Assembly: GCA_035631875.1 (NCBI GenBank)
Contig: DASQHX010000009.1
Location: 169,558 to 233,557, forward strand
Length of the DNA stretch: 64,000 nucleotides
Direction: 5' to 3'
Source: Nitrosopumilaceae archaeon
Lineage (GTDB): Archaea > Thermoproteota > Nitrososphaeria > Nitrososphaerales > Nitrosopumilaceae
Under the pieces are notes generated by a model that saw only the letters and a list, made by a program, of their open reading frames with translations, ran no database searches and was not told where the DNA came from. Shown piece by piece: positions 55,846-64,000 of this stretch. Numbering within the stretch: the first letter of the stretch is position 1; each line of letters starts with the position of its first letter. A program made the position numbers and the translations under genes.

Positions 55846-56322
55846 TTGAGTCTTTCAAGAAGCTTGATAAAAGGCAGAGGCCAGAATTTAGATCATATGG
55901 TCGCAATAGATGCTGCGTGCTCCCTTGAAAGTTTCAGGAAGTTTGTGATCCTTAGTACATGCAATTCTTTCGTTCCTGAAAGCTACTTTGAGGATTACGA
56001 GGTATTTCCAGAACGTGAAGAAAGTCCTGGGCTTATTTATGTAGAAGCTGCAGACAAGGTAACTCTCAAGAAAATTCGTGACATGACTTTTGTCAACGCA
56101 AAGGACGTTTTAGGAATAATATATTCATCAAAAAGTGGAAACACCAACTTAAAGTGGCGTCAGATTAGGCGAAACAGCGGAAAAGTAATTGGTGATGCAT
56201 CTACCAATACGCTCGTAAATTTGACAGAAGCAGGCGTTATTACGCAAGAATGGGTCCAAAATTATCTAAGAAAAAAAGCTGGAGAAAAACAGCAAGCCAA
56301 AACAAGCGAACTAACTAACTAA
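55846..56322 (+). CDS. Conserved-looking protein of unknown function (158 residues)
   Basis: I do not recognise a family. The protein is soluble and mixed in charge, with basic and polar stretches at the C-terminus (EKQQAKTSELTN). A TATA-like AGTATATAAT at 55821-55830 lies only about 20 bases before the TTG at 55846. The true start may therefore be a TTG at 55864 or the ATG at 55897. It precedes pelA by 40 bases, with a T-rich stretch between. Conservation could not be checked. Confidence 0.6.
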   Translation: MSLSRSLIKGRGQNLDHMVAIDAACSLESFRKFVILSTCNSFVPESYFEDYEVFPEREESPGLIYVEAADKVTLKKIRDMTFVNAKDVLGIIYSSKSGNTNLKWRQIRRNSGKVIGDASTNTLVNLTEAGVITQEWVQNYLRKKAGEKQQAKTSELTN

Positions 56323-56325
56323 ACC

Positions 56326-56346
56326 TCTTTTTATTTTTGTTTTTTA
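56326..56346 (+). terminator. T-rich probable terminator after the 158-residue protein gene
   Basis: A run of T-rich sequence (CTCTTTTTATTTTTGTTTTT) directly after the stop codon fits archaeal oligo-T transcription termination. No stem-loop is evident. Confidence 0.5.
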
Positions 56347-56362
56347 ATGTTAAAGTTACAAA

Positions 56363-57415
56363 ATGATCGCAAAATCAATTGATGAAAATTCAGTAGCGTT
56401 GATTCCAGAAGAATCAGATGATCTATTTACATTACGAAGAATAATAAAAAAAGGAGACAGACTTGCTGGAGACACTACACGTGCAATAAAACAAGAAAAA
56501 GAGTTTTCGAGACCAGATAGGGGTGAACGAGTTAAAATTAGAGTTGCATTAGAAGTTGAAAAAATTTCTATTGACGATGTGGTAGACAGACTAAAAGCTC
56601 ATGGAACAATAATAGAATCAGACAATGAATCAGTTAAAAAGGGATCACATCATTCTCTGGCACTTAAGATTGGAGAATCATTTACCTTAACAAAAAAGAA
56701 TTGGGCAGATATTGAAAGAAAACTAATCTATGAAAAAAAAGAAAACCATAGTTTCTTGCTTGTAGCCATAGATACTGGTGATAGTGGAATAGGAAGGCTA
56801 AGTGGTACGCATCTCAGGTTAATGCCAAACATGTATTCTGGAGCAAGTGGAAAAAGATACAAGTCGAAATTTAATATTGAGACCTTTTTTGAGGATGTTC
56901 AAAGTGCAATCTCAACTTCCATACGAGAGGGCGATCTCATAATAATATTTGGCCCTGGAGAGACAAAAAATAGATTTAGAAATTTTCTTGCAGATATGCC
57001 TATTGGCAAAAAACACAAAATTCAGGTTGCTGAAGGCATAGACTCTGGAGGTGAAGATGGAATTTACACTTTCATAAAATCAGAGGCCATGAAACAAGTG
57101 ATGGCACAAAGCAAGATTGCCAAAGTATCTTTGATCATTGATGAAATAATGCTCAGAGTCAACAAGAAGAGTAATAAATTTACCATGGGTTTTGATGAAA
57201 CCACAAGAGCAAATGACGCAGGAGCTGTAGAATCACTTGTTTTTTCAGATAAAGTTTTTGAAAAACAGGATGAAGATAAAGTGATAGAATTCCTCAATCA
57301 AGCAGAAAGTAAAGGAGTCAACGTATTTGCAGTTGATTCGACGACAGATGTTGGATTAAGAGTTTCATCGTTAGGCGGAATTATTTCACTTTTGAGATTT
57401 GTTCCGCCTAGTTGA
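56363..57415 (+). CDS. pelA: mRNA surveillance protein Pelota (Dom34)
   Basis: The N-terminal Lsm-like domain starts IDENSVALIPEESDDLFTL and runs through VRVALEVEKI; eRF1-like domains 2 and 3 follow (VAIDTGDSGIGRL, then VFAVDSTTDVGLRVSSLGGI). Pelota binds stalled ribosomes with aEF1alpha and ABCE1 to free them. Length (350) is typical. Its last 30 bases overlap the end of the convergent cutA gene. Confidence 0.93.
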   Translation: MIAKSIDENSVALIPEESDDLFTLRRIIKKGDRLAGDTTRAIKQEKEFSRPDRGERVKIRVALEVEKISIDDVVDRLKAHGTIIESDNESVKKGSHHSLALKIGESFTLTKKNWADIERKLIYEKKENHSFLLVAIDTGDSGIGRLSGTHLRLMPNMYSGASGKRYKSKFNIETFFEDVQSAISTSIREGDLIIIFGPGETKNRFRNFLADMPIGKKHKIQVAEGIDSGGEDGIYTFIKSEAMKQVMAQSKIAKVSLIIDEIMLRVNKKSNKFTMGFDETTRANDAGAVESLVFSDKVFEKQDEDKVIEFLNQAESKGVNVFAVDSTTDVGLRVSSLGGIISLLRFVPPS

Positions 57416-57754
57416 TTGAACTAGCCAATCAAAATAAGACTTGTTTATGGAATTTATTTTTATCTCTGCAATTTCTGGAATTTGGTATGGATGTAATTTT
57501 TTGATCTCAATTTTTAGTGGTGAACTTGATGTAGATGTTGTTTTAAAAAATGCCAAAAATTCTTCTGTTTTTTCCATCTTGCCTTTCCATATGTAAACTG
57601 AATTTATTTTGGTAAAGTTTACACATGCAGCAAGCTGTTTTTGTACCACTATATTTGCAGTTTTTAGAACGGATTTCTTGTTAGGATATGTTGAGATTAT
57701 TATCATTGCTCCCATAGCAACCGATAAATTTGCCCTGATTAAAAAGAGTATCAA
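57386..57754 (-). CDS. cutA: CutA-family divalent-cation tolerance protein
   Basis: IIISTYPNKKSVLKTANIVVQKQLAACVNF followed by VYIWKGKMEKTEEFLAFFKT is the CutA1 fold signature. The protein forms trimers. The first 16 residues (MILFLIRANLSVAMGA) are probably not translated; the ATG at 57706 begins at the first strand. The 3' end overlaps pelA by 30 bases in tail-to-tail orientation. Its link to metal or lipoate chemistry is by family only. Confidence 0.88.
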   Translation of the reverse strand: MILFLIRANLSVAMGAMIIISTYPNKKSVLKTANIVVQKQLAACVNFTKINSVYIWKGKMEKTEEFLAFFKTTSTSSSPLKIEIKKLHPYQIPEIAEIKINSINKSYFDWLVQSTRRNKSQK

Positions 57755-57759
57755 TTAAC

Positions 57760-58962
57760 TTGGCATATAATTTTTTGACGCAGAACTCTATCATTTATGT
57801 TTTGATTGTATGGGTAATAGTATTCGTGGTTGCAAAAGTTTCCAAGCTTGATAAGCATGGTTTTGAGATAAAGCCATACAGCCTAGTATACAAAAATCAA
57901 AAGGTACAGGTTGTCTTAACTAGGATTTTAGGTAGGACTCAAAAATTGACAAGATTATTTTCTAATACAAGTGTAATTGCCGGTTTCATAATGATGGGAT
58001 TTGCTTTTTGGTATCTCATATCCAATCTTTCCAATTTCTTTGTAAAGCCAGAATCATTTTCTGAGATGACAGTCCTAATACCAGGTGTCACTATCCAATC
58101 AGGGCCAAACATTGCATATTTTTTACTAGCTGTTCCGATTGTTCTTGTCATTCATGAAGGTGCACATGGTATTGTAGCAACTTTAGAAAAAATAAAAATC
58201 AAAACTGGCGGCTTTGCTGTATTTATCGCATTATTTGCAGGATTTGTAGAACCAGATGAGGAAGAGTTTGCAAAGTCACGTAAGATTTCAAAACTTAGGG
58301 TAATAGGTGCAGGAGCAACATCAAATGTTCTTTTTTCATTTATTATAGCTGGCCTGCTAATTTTCAATCCCTCATTTGCATTATTAATGCCAGATCCAAT
58401 TCGCAATGCATTTTACCACGAACCTTTAGGTGTACCAATAATTTCAGTGACTGAAGGATCAGGTGCATCAAAAGCAGGACTGCTCAAAGATGACATCATT
58501 ACTGCAATTAATGGAGTACCCATTGTTAATCCACAAGATTTTCAAAAAATAAATTTGAAACCGGGAGAAACTGCGTCAGTATCAATACTCAGAGAAGGAC
58601 AAGCTTTACAAATTTCTGTGGTACCTACACCTTCAAAAGATAATCCTCAAAAAGGAATGCTTGGAATTTTAAGAGCGGCATTTCCAGCATATCAACCAGT
58701 TGTACCATATTACATTCATTGGAGCCCAGAAGTATTCATGTTTCTTCTTTGGCTTTGGATGCTTTCATTTTTTATTGGCATATTCAACATGCTTCCTCTT
58801 CCCATACTTGATGGTGGAAAATTCATCCAAAGCATAATTGAGAAAAAGATCTCAGACAAAGCGGTAAAGGTTACCATGTGGTCAGTTTATGCACTAACCT
58901 TTGCTTTGTTTGCACTCAACATAGCACTATCAGTAGTCAAATCCGGTTTTATTACAATATAA
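57760..58962 (+). CDS. Site-2 protease (M50 family) with PDZ domain
   Basis: HEGAH (132-136) is the zinc-binding HExxH, and NMLPLPILDGG near residue 350 supplies the third ligand region. A PDZ domain lies about 205-295 (EGSGASKAGLLKDDIITAING). Several hydrophobic segments surround these. Such proteases cut membrane-bound regulators within the bilayer. Start is TTG, six bases after the divergent cutA start region. The substrate is unknown. Confidence 0.92.
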   Translation: MAYNFLTQNSIIYVLIVWVIVFVVAKVSKLDKHGFEIKPYSLVYKNQKVQVVLTRILGRTQKLTRLFSNTSVIAGFIMMGFAFWYLISNLSNFFVKPESFSEMTVLIPGVTIQSGPNIAYFLLAVPIVLVIHEGAHGIVATLEKIKIKTGGFAVFIALFAGFVEPDEEEFAKSRKISKLRVIGAGATSNVLFSFIIAGLLIFNPSFALLMPDPIRNAFYHEPLGVPIISVTEGSGASKAGLLKDDIITAINGVPIVNPQDFQKINLKPGETASVSILREGQALQISVVPTPSKDNPQKGMLGILRAAFPAYQPVVPYYIHWSPEVFMFLLWLWMLSFFIGIFNMLPLPILDGGKFIQSIIEKKISDKAVKVTMWSVYALTFALFALNIALSVVKSGFITI

Positions 58963-59026
58963 AATAGAATTTACAGATTTTCAAAAAATCACATATGGTT
59001 AAATTTAGGTATGAAAAAAATCTAGT

Positions 59027-59935
59027 ATGAAATGTGACAGATGTGACAATATGGCAGCATATTCCAGAAAATATTCTGGAGAAAACCTTTGTGCCGATTG
59101 CTTTTCAAATTCCATATTACAAAAAACTACAAGAGCAATATCAAAATATAACATGATAAAAAATGGCGATGTTGTTGGCGTAGCAGTATCCGGTGGAAAA
59201 GACTCACTTTCTCTTTTACACATACTTAAAAAAATGTCCGAATCGCATAATTTTGAGATCAAAGCTATAACAATAGATGAAGGAATACCTGGTTATAGAG
59301 ACGAAGCACTAGAAATTGTAAAAAATTTTTGCAACAATATTGGAGTAGAGTACAAAGTATTTTCATACAAAGATCTTTTTGATATAACCTTAGAGGAATC
59401 TCTTGATCTTAGAGAAAATGAAAAAACATCTTCGTGTTCTATATGTGGAACCCTAAGGAGACGGGCAATTGATTTTGGTGCAAAAGATTTAGGTGTAGAT
59501 GTAGTTGCAACAGGTCACAATCTAGATGACGTCCTTCAGACTTTTGTTATTAATATAATATCTGGCGATACAAACAAGATAGGTTGGATGGATCCCGACA
59601 CATCTTCCAACAAAACTAGAAAGATAAAGCCATTTTGCGACATATATGAAAATGAGATTGTGTTTTACGCGTTTGTAAATGATATTCCTTTCCAGTCAGA
59701 ACAATGTCCTCATATGAATGAAGGAGTAAGAACAGAGATACGCGAATTCTTGAATTCTTTGGAAAATAAACACAGTGGAATTAAAAATAACATGTACAAA
59801 TCAATAATGAGGATTTCTTCAGTGGTTAAAGACTCTAACTACAAGCAAAGAAAAATTTGTTCCAAGTGCAGTAGTGAATGTACTGGAGATATCTGTTCAG
59901 TCTGCAGTATTCTTGTAAATCTAAAGCATGATTGA
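59027..59935 (+). CDS. ncsA: tRNA 2-thiolation protein NcsA/TtuA
   Basis: Two zinc sites frame the protein: C3/C6/C22/C25 at the start and C278/C281/C290/C293 at the end. SGGKDS (55-60) is the PP-loop, and C137/C140 with a later SEQC are the iron-sulfur/catalytic cysteines. The enzyme thiolates uridine in tRNA using ATP and a sulfur carrier. Length (302) fits. The SRP RNA gene begins about 36 bases downstream. Confidence 0.9.
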   Translation: MKCDRCDNMAAYSRKYSGENLCADCFSNSILQKTTRAISKYNMIKNGDVVGVAVSGGKDSLSLLHILKKMSESHNFEIKAITIDEGIPGYRDEALEIVKNFCNNIGVEYKVFSYKDLFDITLEESLDLRENEKTSSCSICGTLRRRAIDFGAKDLGVDVVATGHNLDDVLQTFVINIISGDTNKIGWMDPDTSSNKTRKIKPFCDIYENEIVFYAFVNDIPFQSEQCPHMNEGVRTEIREFLNSLENKHSGIKNNMYKSIMRISSVVKDSNYKQRKICSKCSSECTGDICSVCSILVNLKHD

Positions 59936-59942
59936 TCCTAAT

Positions 59943-59954
59943 GCAAATATAAGA
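59943..59954 (+). promoter_or_regulatory. Probable TATA box for the SRP RNA
   Basis: GCAAATATAAG is centred about 25 bases before the RNA 5' end near 59971, and overlaps the end of the ncsA operon. Confidence 0.45.
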
Positions 59955-59970
59955 TTTGATTGTAAGAGTA

Positions 59971-60290
59971 AGTGGTAGTAGGGAAGATCGGGGCGCTAGC
60001 CGTGCCCCAAATCTGAAACCGGCTATACGCAGAGATCAGATAACTGCTGGGTAAATCTCTAGATGGATAGTACTCGCTTGACTTGCGGAAATGAAATCAC
60101 GCCGAAGCGGGTGGATACAGGACTGGAGCTGTCCGAAGGGATAGCCTCCAAGACCGAACTGCTGAAAGGGATGAGGTCCGGGAGGGAGCAATCCTAAGGC
60201 GGAGTATCCACGCTGCGTCGTCTACGTGGCGGATCTTGCTTGACATGAAATGAGACTATCTGCCTAGACTGGAACTGGTAGAGCTACTAC
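59971..60290 (+). ncRNA. Archaeal SRP (7S) RNA
   Basis: The stretch is GC-richer than its surroundings. The helix 8 region AGGTCCGGGAGGGAGCAATCC matches the SRP54-binding loop (GGTCCGGAAGGGAGCAGCC type), with a GGGA tetraloop. The 5' GTGGTAG near 59972 pairs with CTACTAC ending at 60290, closing the molecule. Length, about 320 bases, fits archaeal SRP RNA. Its exact ends are approximate. Confidence 0.85.
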
Positions 60291-60318
60291 TAAATATTCC
60301 TTATTCAATGCGATAAAC

Positions 60319-60648
60319 GTGGATCTAATTTCTTCAGGACGTGCAAGAAGCTATGATGATTTTAAAAAGCAGATTACTCCTTTAATGAAACCAGTATTTG
60401 ATTCATTAAGAGAGTATTGTTTGTCTCTTGGAAAAAATGTGGTTGAAGATGTGCGGATGCACAGAGTAGTGTTTTGTAAATCAATAACTTTTAGATTCTT
60501 TGCAGATATGGAGCCTCAACGTGACTTTATCTCAATAAAAATAAGAAGAGATAGAAAGGAACTGCAAAAAGAAATTGAGATAAAGGCTGATCAGAGTCTT
60601 GATGAGATAAAAAATCTTCTTCTTGATGCATATAATACAATACACTAG
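60319..60648 (+). CDS. Uncharacterised protein of 109 residues
   Basis: The frame starts at GTG 60319, 28 bases after the SRP RNA end. The protein is basic and soluble, with RSYDDFKKQITPLMKPVFDSL and DFISIKIRRDRKEL; it has no clear family signature. Coding appears real from codon use and lack of stops, and its 3' end abuts the convergent acylphosphatase gene by overlap of four bases. Role unknown. Confidence 0.6.
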   Translation: MDLISSGRARSYDDFKKQITPLMKPVFDSLREYCLSLGKNVVEDVRMHRVVFCKSITFRFFADMEPQRDFISIKIRRDRKELQKEIEIKADQSLDEIKNLLLDAYNTIH

Positions 60649-60923
60649 ATCAGAATTTCAAATTTTGAAAATTCATCCATATAGTTTTCATTTATAATTT
60701 CAACGTAATCTACAATGGCGCTAGGTGGTCCCATGTGACTCCATTCTATTACTGAATTTACATCAATATCTTTTCCTTCAAGAACTGCCTCTACTCTTTT
60801 ATCTTGAAGGTTTCTTACCCAACCTGTCACATTTTTCTTTTCTGCAATATCTTTCATTCCCTGTCGGAAATAAACTCCTTGAACTTTTCCTTTAACAAAG
60901 ATATGAACACGTTTCTGTAACAT
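60645..60923 (-). CDS. acyP: Acylphosphatase
   Basis: IFVKGKVQGVYFRQGMKDIA is the phosphate-binding signature, with the catalytic Arg in YFRQG, and GWVRNLQDKRVEAVLEG holds the conserved Asn. It hydrolyses acyl phosphates. Length (92) is standard. It is 50 bases downstream of rpl2 on the same strand. Confidence 0.93.
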   Translation of the reverse strand: MLQKRVHIFVKGKVQGVYFRQGMKDIAEKKNVTGWVRNLQDKRVEAVLEGKDIDVNSVIEWSHMGPPSAIVDYVEIINENYMDEFSKFEILI

Positions 60924-60973
60924 ATCAAATATTTTTATTAAAGTCTTAATTAGTTTTAGGAATTTTTTTAAAA

Positions 60974-61705
60974 TTATTGTCTTTCTTTAATTCGTGCTCT
61001 ACCAGTCTTTCTAGCGGCTATGCTACCCACTTTGCGTCCTGGCGGTGCATTCCTTGATACCGTAGAACTTTTACCTACATGTTGGTGCCTGCCTCCTCCA
61101 TGTGGATGTACATAAGCAGCTTGTGCAACTCCTCTTACGATTGGATATTTGTGACCCTTAGATCGTTTTCTTCTCCATGCTGGACCTGCCCTCATGAATG
61201 GTCTATCACCAGTACCACCACCTGCAAGAATTCCAATCATGGCTCTATTTTGAGGATTGAGTGTAGTAAATTTTCCAGATGGAAGTTTTATTGTAACTCC
61301 TTCTGAACTATGAGAGAATACAGTGGCATAAGTTCCAGCTGATTTTACAATAGAACCGCCGTCACCAAAGTGCTTTTCAACATTGCTTACGATAGTTCCA
61401 TCTGGAATGTTTTGAATACTAATTACATTTCCTGAAGAAACTTTTGAATTTAACCCAAATTGTACTTTTGAGCCAATCTTAGTACCAAGAATTGATGGAA
61501 AATAAGAAACAGCGCCATTATCAAATCTAACCTTTGCAAGAGGCGCATCACGACCTGTCTCATGAACAAGATCTATGACTTCGCCTTCTCGTTGTTCAGC
61601 GAGTGCAAATCTTGGATATTTTGCTGGAAGTAACTTGCCAGTAGATGCAGCACGGAATTGCATTCCTCCTCGGCCACGTCTTCTAACTAGAGGTCGTTTA
61701 CCCAA
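60974..61705 (-). CDS. rpl2: 50S ribosomal protein L2
   Basis: The start MGKRPLVRRRGRGG and the C-terminal GVAQAAYVHPHGGGRHQHVG are characteristic of archaeal L2. The protein binds 23S rRNA near the peptidyl transferase centre. Length (243) is normal. The start is TTG. It stands apart from the main ribosomal operon here, next to cdc48 on the opposite strand. Confidence 0.95.
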   Translation of the reverse strand: MGKRPLVRRRGRGGMQFRAASTGKLLPAKYPRFALAEQREGEVIDLVHETGRDAPLAKVRFDNGAVSYFPSILGTKIGSKVQFGLNSKVSSGNVISIQNIPDGTIVSNVEKHFGDGGSIVKSAGTYATVFSHSSEGVTIKLPSGKFTTLNPQNRAMIGILAGGGTGDRPFMRAGPAWRRKRSKGHKYPIVRGVAQAAYVHPHGGGRHQHVGKSSTVSRNAPPGRKVGSIAARKTGRARIKERQ

Positions 61706-61776
61706 AGTAACAAGCCTGCTTTATCTTGTAAATTTTAAGCTTGTGATCGATCTTGTAATGAACAAATGACGACAAA

Positions 61777-61788
61777 GGTATAAAAATT
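61777..61788 (+). promoter_or_regulatory. Probable TATA box for cdc48
   Basis: GGTATAAAAAT lies about 26 bases before the ATG at 61809, so the transcript is probably leaderless. Confidence 0.55.
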
Positions 61789-61808
61789 AGTTTTAGCCTG
61801 TTTAATTC

Positions 61809-64000
61809 ATGAGCCAAAATGCACTCTCCCTTAAAGTACTTGAGGCTTATACTCGTGATGTTGGAAGAGGAGTGGCACGTATTGATTATGATTCTATGGA
61901 TTCACTTAGTGCGTCAACTGGTGATGTTATAGAGATTAAAGGAAAGCGGAGAACTGTAGCTAAATGTCTTCCACTTTATCCATCAGATGAAGGAAAAGGA
62001 ATTATCAGAGTAGACGGACTTGTACGAAATAATGCTGGAATAGCAATTGGTGATACTGTAGCAGTTAGAAAGATAAAAGCAGTAGCTGCAGAGAAAGTTG
62101 TAGTTGCTCCATTAGAAGCAATTCCTCCAATAGATGAAAGATATCTTGCAGATGCATTAGAAAGTGTTCCTTTGATTAAAGGAGATAATGTTATGGTACC
62201 ATACTTTGGAGGCAGACTTACTTTTCAGGTAATTGGTGTAACACCAGCTGCAGATGCAGTACTTGTAACTCAAAAAACAGTATTCCACATTGCAGAAAAA
62301 GGAGAAACACTGCGTGGTGTTCCGCAAGTAACCTATGAAGACATTGGAGGTTTAACTGATGAAATTAAAAAAGTTAGAGAGATGATTGAGCTTCCTTTAC
62401 GACATCCAGAGATTTTTGAAAAACTTGGAATTGAAGCACCAAAAGGTGTCTTGCTTTATGGACCACCAGGTACTGGTAAGACACTATTAGCTAAAGCAGT
62501 TGCTAATGAAAGCAATGCTCACTTTATCAGCATATCAGGTCCTGAAATCATGAGCAAATTTTATGGTGAAAGTGAAGCAAGACTAAGAGAAATTTTCAAA
62601 GAAGCAAAAGAAAAATCGCCTTCTATAATTTTCATTGATGAAATTGATTCTATTGCTCCAAAAAGAGAAGAAGTAACAGGTGAAGTTGAAAGAAGAGTTG
62701 TCTCACAGTTACTTTCTCTAATGGATGGTTTAGAGGCAAGAGGCAAAGTGATTGTCATATCAGCAACAAACAGACCAAATGCAATAGACCCTGCCCTTAG
62801 AAGACCTGGTAGATTTGATAGAGAAATAGAAATCAAAGTTCCAGATAAGAAGGGAAGAAAAGACATTCTCATGATTCACACAAGAAACATGCCACTAAGT
62901 GATGATGTAAACTTGGATAAAATTGCAGGAATTAGCCATGGTTATGTTGGTGCAGACTTGGAATATCTATGCAAGGAAGCTGCAATGAAATGCCTAAGGA
63001 GATTATTACCTGAGCTAAACCTTCAAGACGAAAAACTTCCACCCGAAACCCTTGACAAACTAATAGTAACCGGAGATGATTATCAAAATGCGATAAGAGA
63101 AGTCACACCGTCAGGAATGCGAGAAGTTTTCATTGAAAATCCAGATGTAAGTTGGGACGAAGTAGGAGGATTAGAAAATGTAAAACGCGAATTACAAGAA
63201 GCAGTAGAATGGCCAATGAAATATCCAACTCTCTACGCCAAACTAGGACACAGAATGCCACGTGGAATATTATTACATGGACCAAGTGGAACTGGAAAAA
63301 CACTTTTAGCTAAAGCTGTAGCAACAGAAAGTGAAGCTAATTTCATTTCAGTAAGAGGTCCTGAGCTACTATCAAAATGGGTTGGCGAATCAGAGCGAGG
63401 AATAAGAGAAATATTCAGAAGAGCAAGACAAGCTTCTCCCTGTGTAATTTTCTTTGATGAAATTGATTCTATTGCTCCTGTCAGAGGAGTAGGTGGCGAA
63501 ACAGCAGTTACTGAAAGAGTTGTTAGTCAGCTTTTGACAGAACTTGACGGTATTGAAAGCTTACATGGAGTAGTAGTCCTTGCAGCAACAAACAGGGCAG
63601 ACATGATAGATACAGCCCTATTACGACCAGGAAGATTTGATAAGATAATTCTTGTACCAATGCCAGACAAAGAAGGTAGAAAGAAGATATTAGAGATAAG
63701 TACAAAAGAAATTCCAATAGACAGAGAACCAAAATCTGAAGCAGGTAAAAACCCAGATTATGTAGATTTGGAGAAACTTTCAGATTCCACAGATGGACTT
63801 AGCGGAGCAGATGTTGCGTCCATTGCAAATACGGCAGTTTCTCTCGTTATACATGAATTCCTTGACAAATACCCAGATCAGAAAGAAGCTGAAAAGAAAG
63901 CCTCTGAAGCCAAGGTAACCATGAGACACTTCGAAGAAGCTGTGAGAAAAGTCAGAACACAAAAGGAACTCAAGATTGGTGAAAAGATCGCAGTTCCTTA
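61809..64000 (+). CDS. cdc48: Cdc48/VCP-type AAA+ ATPase (3' end cut by window)
   Basis: The frame begins [21 protein letters not shown], the N-terminal double-psi barrel of Cdc48. Walker A1 is GPPGTGKT at 218-225, with IIFIDEIDS as Walker B. Walker A2 is GPSGTGKT at 491-498, with Ser where Pro is usual, and Walker B2 is VIFFDEIDS. The protein unfolds ubiquitin-like- or tag-marked targets and feeds the proteasome. It remains open for 730 codons and the final VPY suggests that only a few residues are missing. Confidence 0.95.
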   Translation, partial: MSQNALSLKVLEAYTRDVGRGVARIDYDSMDSLSASTGDVIEIKGKRRTVAKCLPLYPSDEGKGIIRVDGLVRNNAGIAIGDTVAVRKIKAVAAEKVVVAPLEAIPPIDERYLADALESVPLIKGDNVMVPYFGGRLTFQVIGVTPAADAVLVTQKTVFHIAEKGETLRGVPQVTYEDIGGLTDEIKKVREMIELPLRHPEIFEKLGIEAPKGVLLYGPPGTGKTLLAKAVANESNAHFISISGPEIMSKFYGESEARLREIFKEAKEKSPSIIFIDEIDSIAPKREEVTGEVERRVVSQLLSLMDGLEARGKVIVISATNRPNAIDPALRRPGRFDREIEIKVPDKKGRKDILMIHTRNMPLSDDVNLDKIAGISHGYVGADLEYLCKEAAMKCLRRLLPELNLQDEKLPPETLDKLIVTGDDYQNAIREVTPSGMREVFIENPDVSWDEVGGLENVKRELQEAVEWPMKYPTLYAKLGHRMPRGILLHGPSGTGKTLLAKAVATESEANFISVRGPELLSKWVGESERGIREIFRRARQASPCVIFFDEIDSIAPVRGVGGETAVTERVVSQLLTELDGIESLHGVVVLAATNRADMIDTALLRPGRFDKIILVPMPDKEGRKKILEISTKEIPIDREPKSEAGKNPDYVDLEKLSDSTDGLSGADVASIANTAVSLVIHEFLDKYPDQKEAEKKASEAKVTMRHFEEAVRKVRTQKELKIGEKIAVP

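Noticed and set aside
59971-60290. Possible RNase P RNA instead of SRP RNA
   Set aside because: The SRP54-binding helix 8 sequence and the closing 5'/3' pairing fit SRP RNA; no RNase P core motifs were seen.
62561-62872. Minus-strand frame of 103 codons
   Set aside because: It is fully antisense to the cdc48 gene, which has clear AAA+ motifs.
1-64000. tRNA, rRNA, insertion sequences or integrases
   Set aside because: I saw no tRNA cloverleaf sequence, rRNA stretch, transposase-like frame or clear target-site repeats by reading; a tool search would be decisive.

Overview
The window is low-GC archaeal DNA and most likely comes from an ammonia-oxidising Thaumarchaeote (Nitrososphaerota, Nitrosopumilus-like). 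The evidence is the gene content: a Tes-type tetraether lipid synthase, archaeal SRP RNA, archaeal L2, Pelota, a Cdc48 ATPase, and TrmB and DtxR regulators. TATA boxes often lie about 25 bases from the start codon, implying leaderless transcripts, and TTG/GTG starts are frequent. The genus is inferred, not proven.

Positions 73-29290 form a surface-glycan island built around nonulosonic (sialic/legionaminic/pseudaminic-like) acid chemistry. It holds two NeuB-type synthases, a NeuC-type hydrolysing epimerase, a NeuA-type CMP transferase, a WbpG/LegA-type amidotransferase, a PseB-like dehydratase, two PLP aminotransferases, a hexapeptide acyltransferase, several SDR and Gfo/Idh enzymes, Gmd, GT-B glycosyltransferases, and an MBOAT/SGNH O-acylation pair. 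Two copies of an unfamiliar four-gene cassette flank the nonulosonate genes, in the same orientation, at 996-4350 and 20934-24254. In transcription order each copy is: a 55-residue Cys-rich CWC protein, a 62-64-residue small protein, a DUF115/MptE-Maf-like protein, and a cobalamin-type radical SAM enzyme. This cassette is the best candidate for an undescribed system. My working idea is a small protein or peptide modified by radical SAM chemistry and possibly by a Maf-like sugar transfer.

Positions 29383-51959 carry the rest of the sugar-nucleotide and assembly machinery: RmlB/RmlA, several NAD epimerases, a His-type (ColD/RfbH-like) PMP dehydratase next to a GDP-fucose-synthase-like reductase, GT2 and GT4 transferases, a polysaccharide deacetylase, a 930-residue flippase fused to a GT-C domain, methyltransferases, a nucleotide-sugar dehydrogenase overlapping an AsnB-like amidotransferase, and a DPM-like transferase. 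Together these could build, flip and decorate an S-layer or cell-surface glycan.

Positions 52068-64000 are conserved core genome: Tes, a divergent TrmB regulator, a DtxR regulator, a small Cys protein, a broken YjbQ gene, Pelota, CutA, a site-2 protease, NcsA/TtuA, the SRP RNA, acylphosphatase, ribosomal protein L2, and a Cdc48 gene that runs off the window. I saw no tRNA or rRNA genes, CRISPR arrays or insertion sequences.
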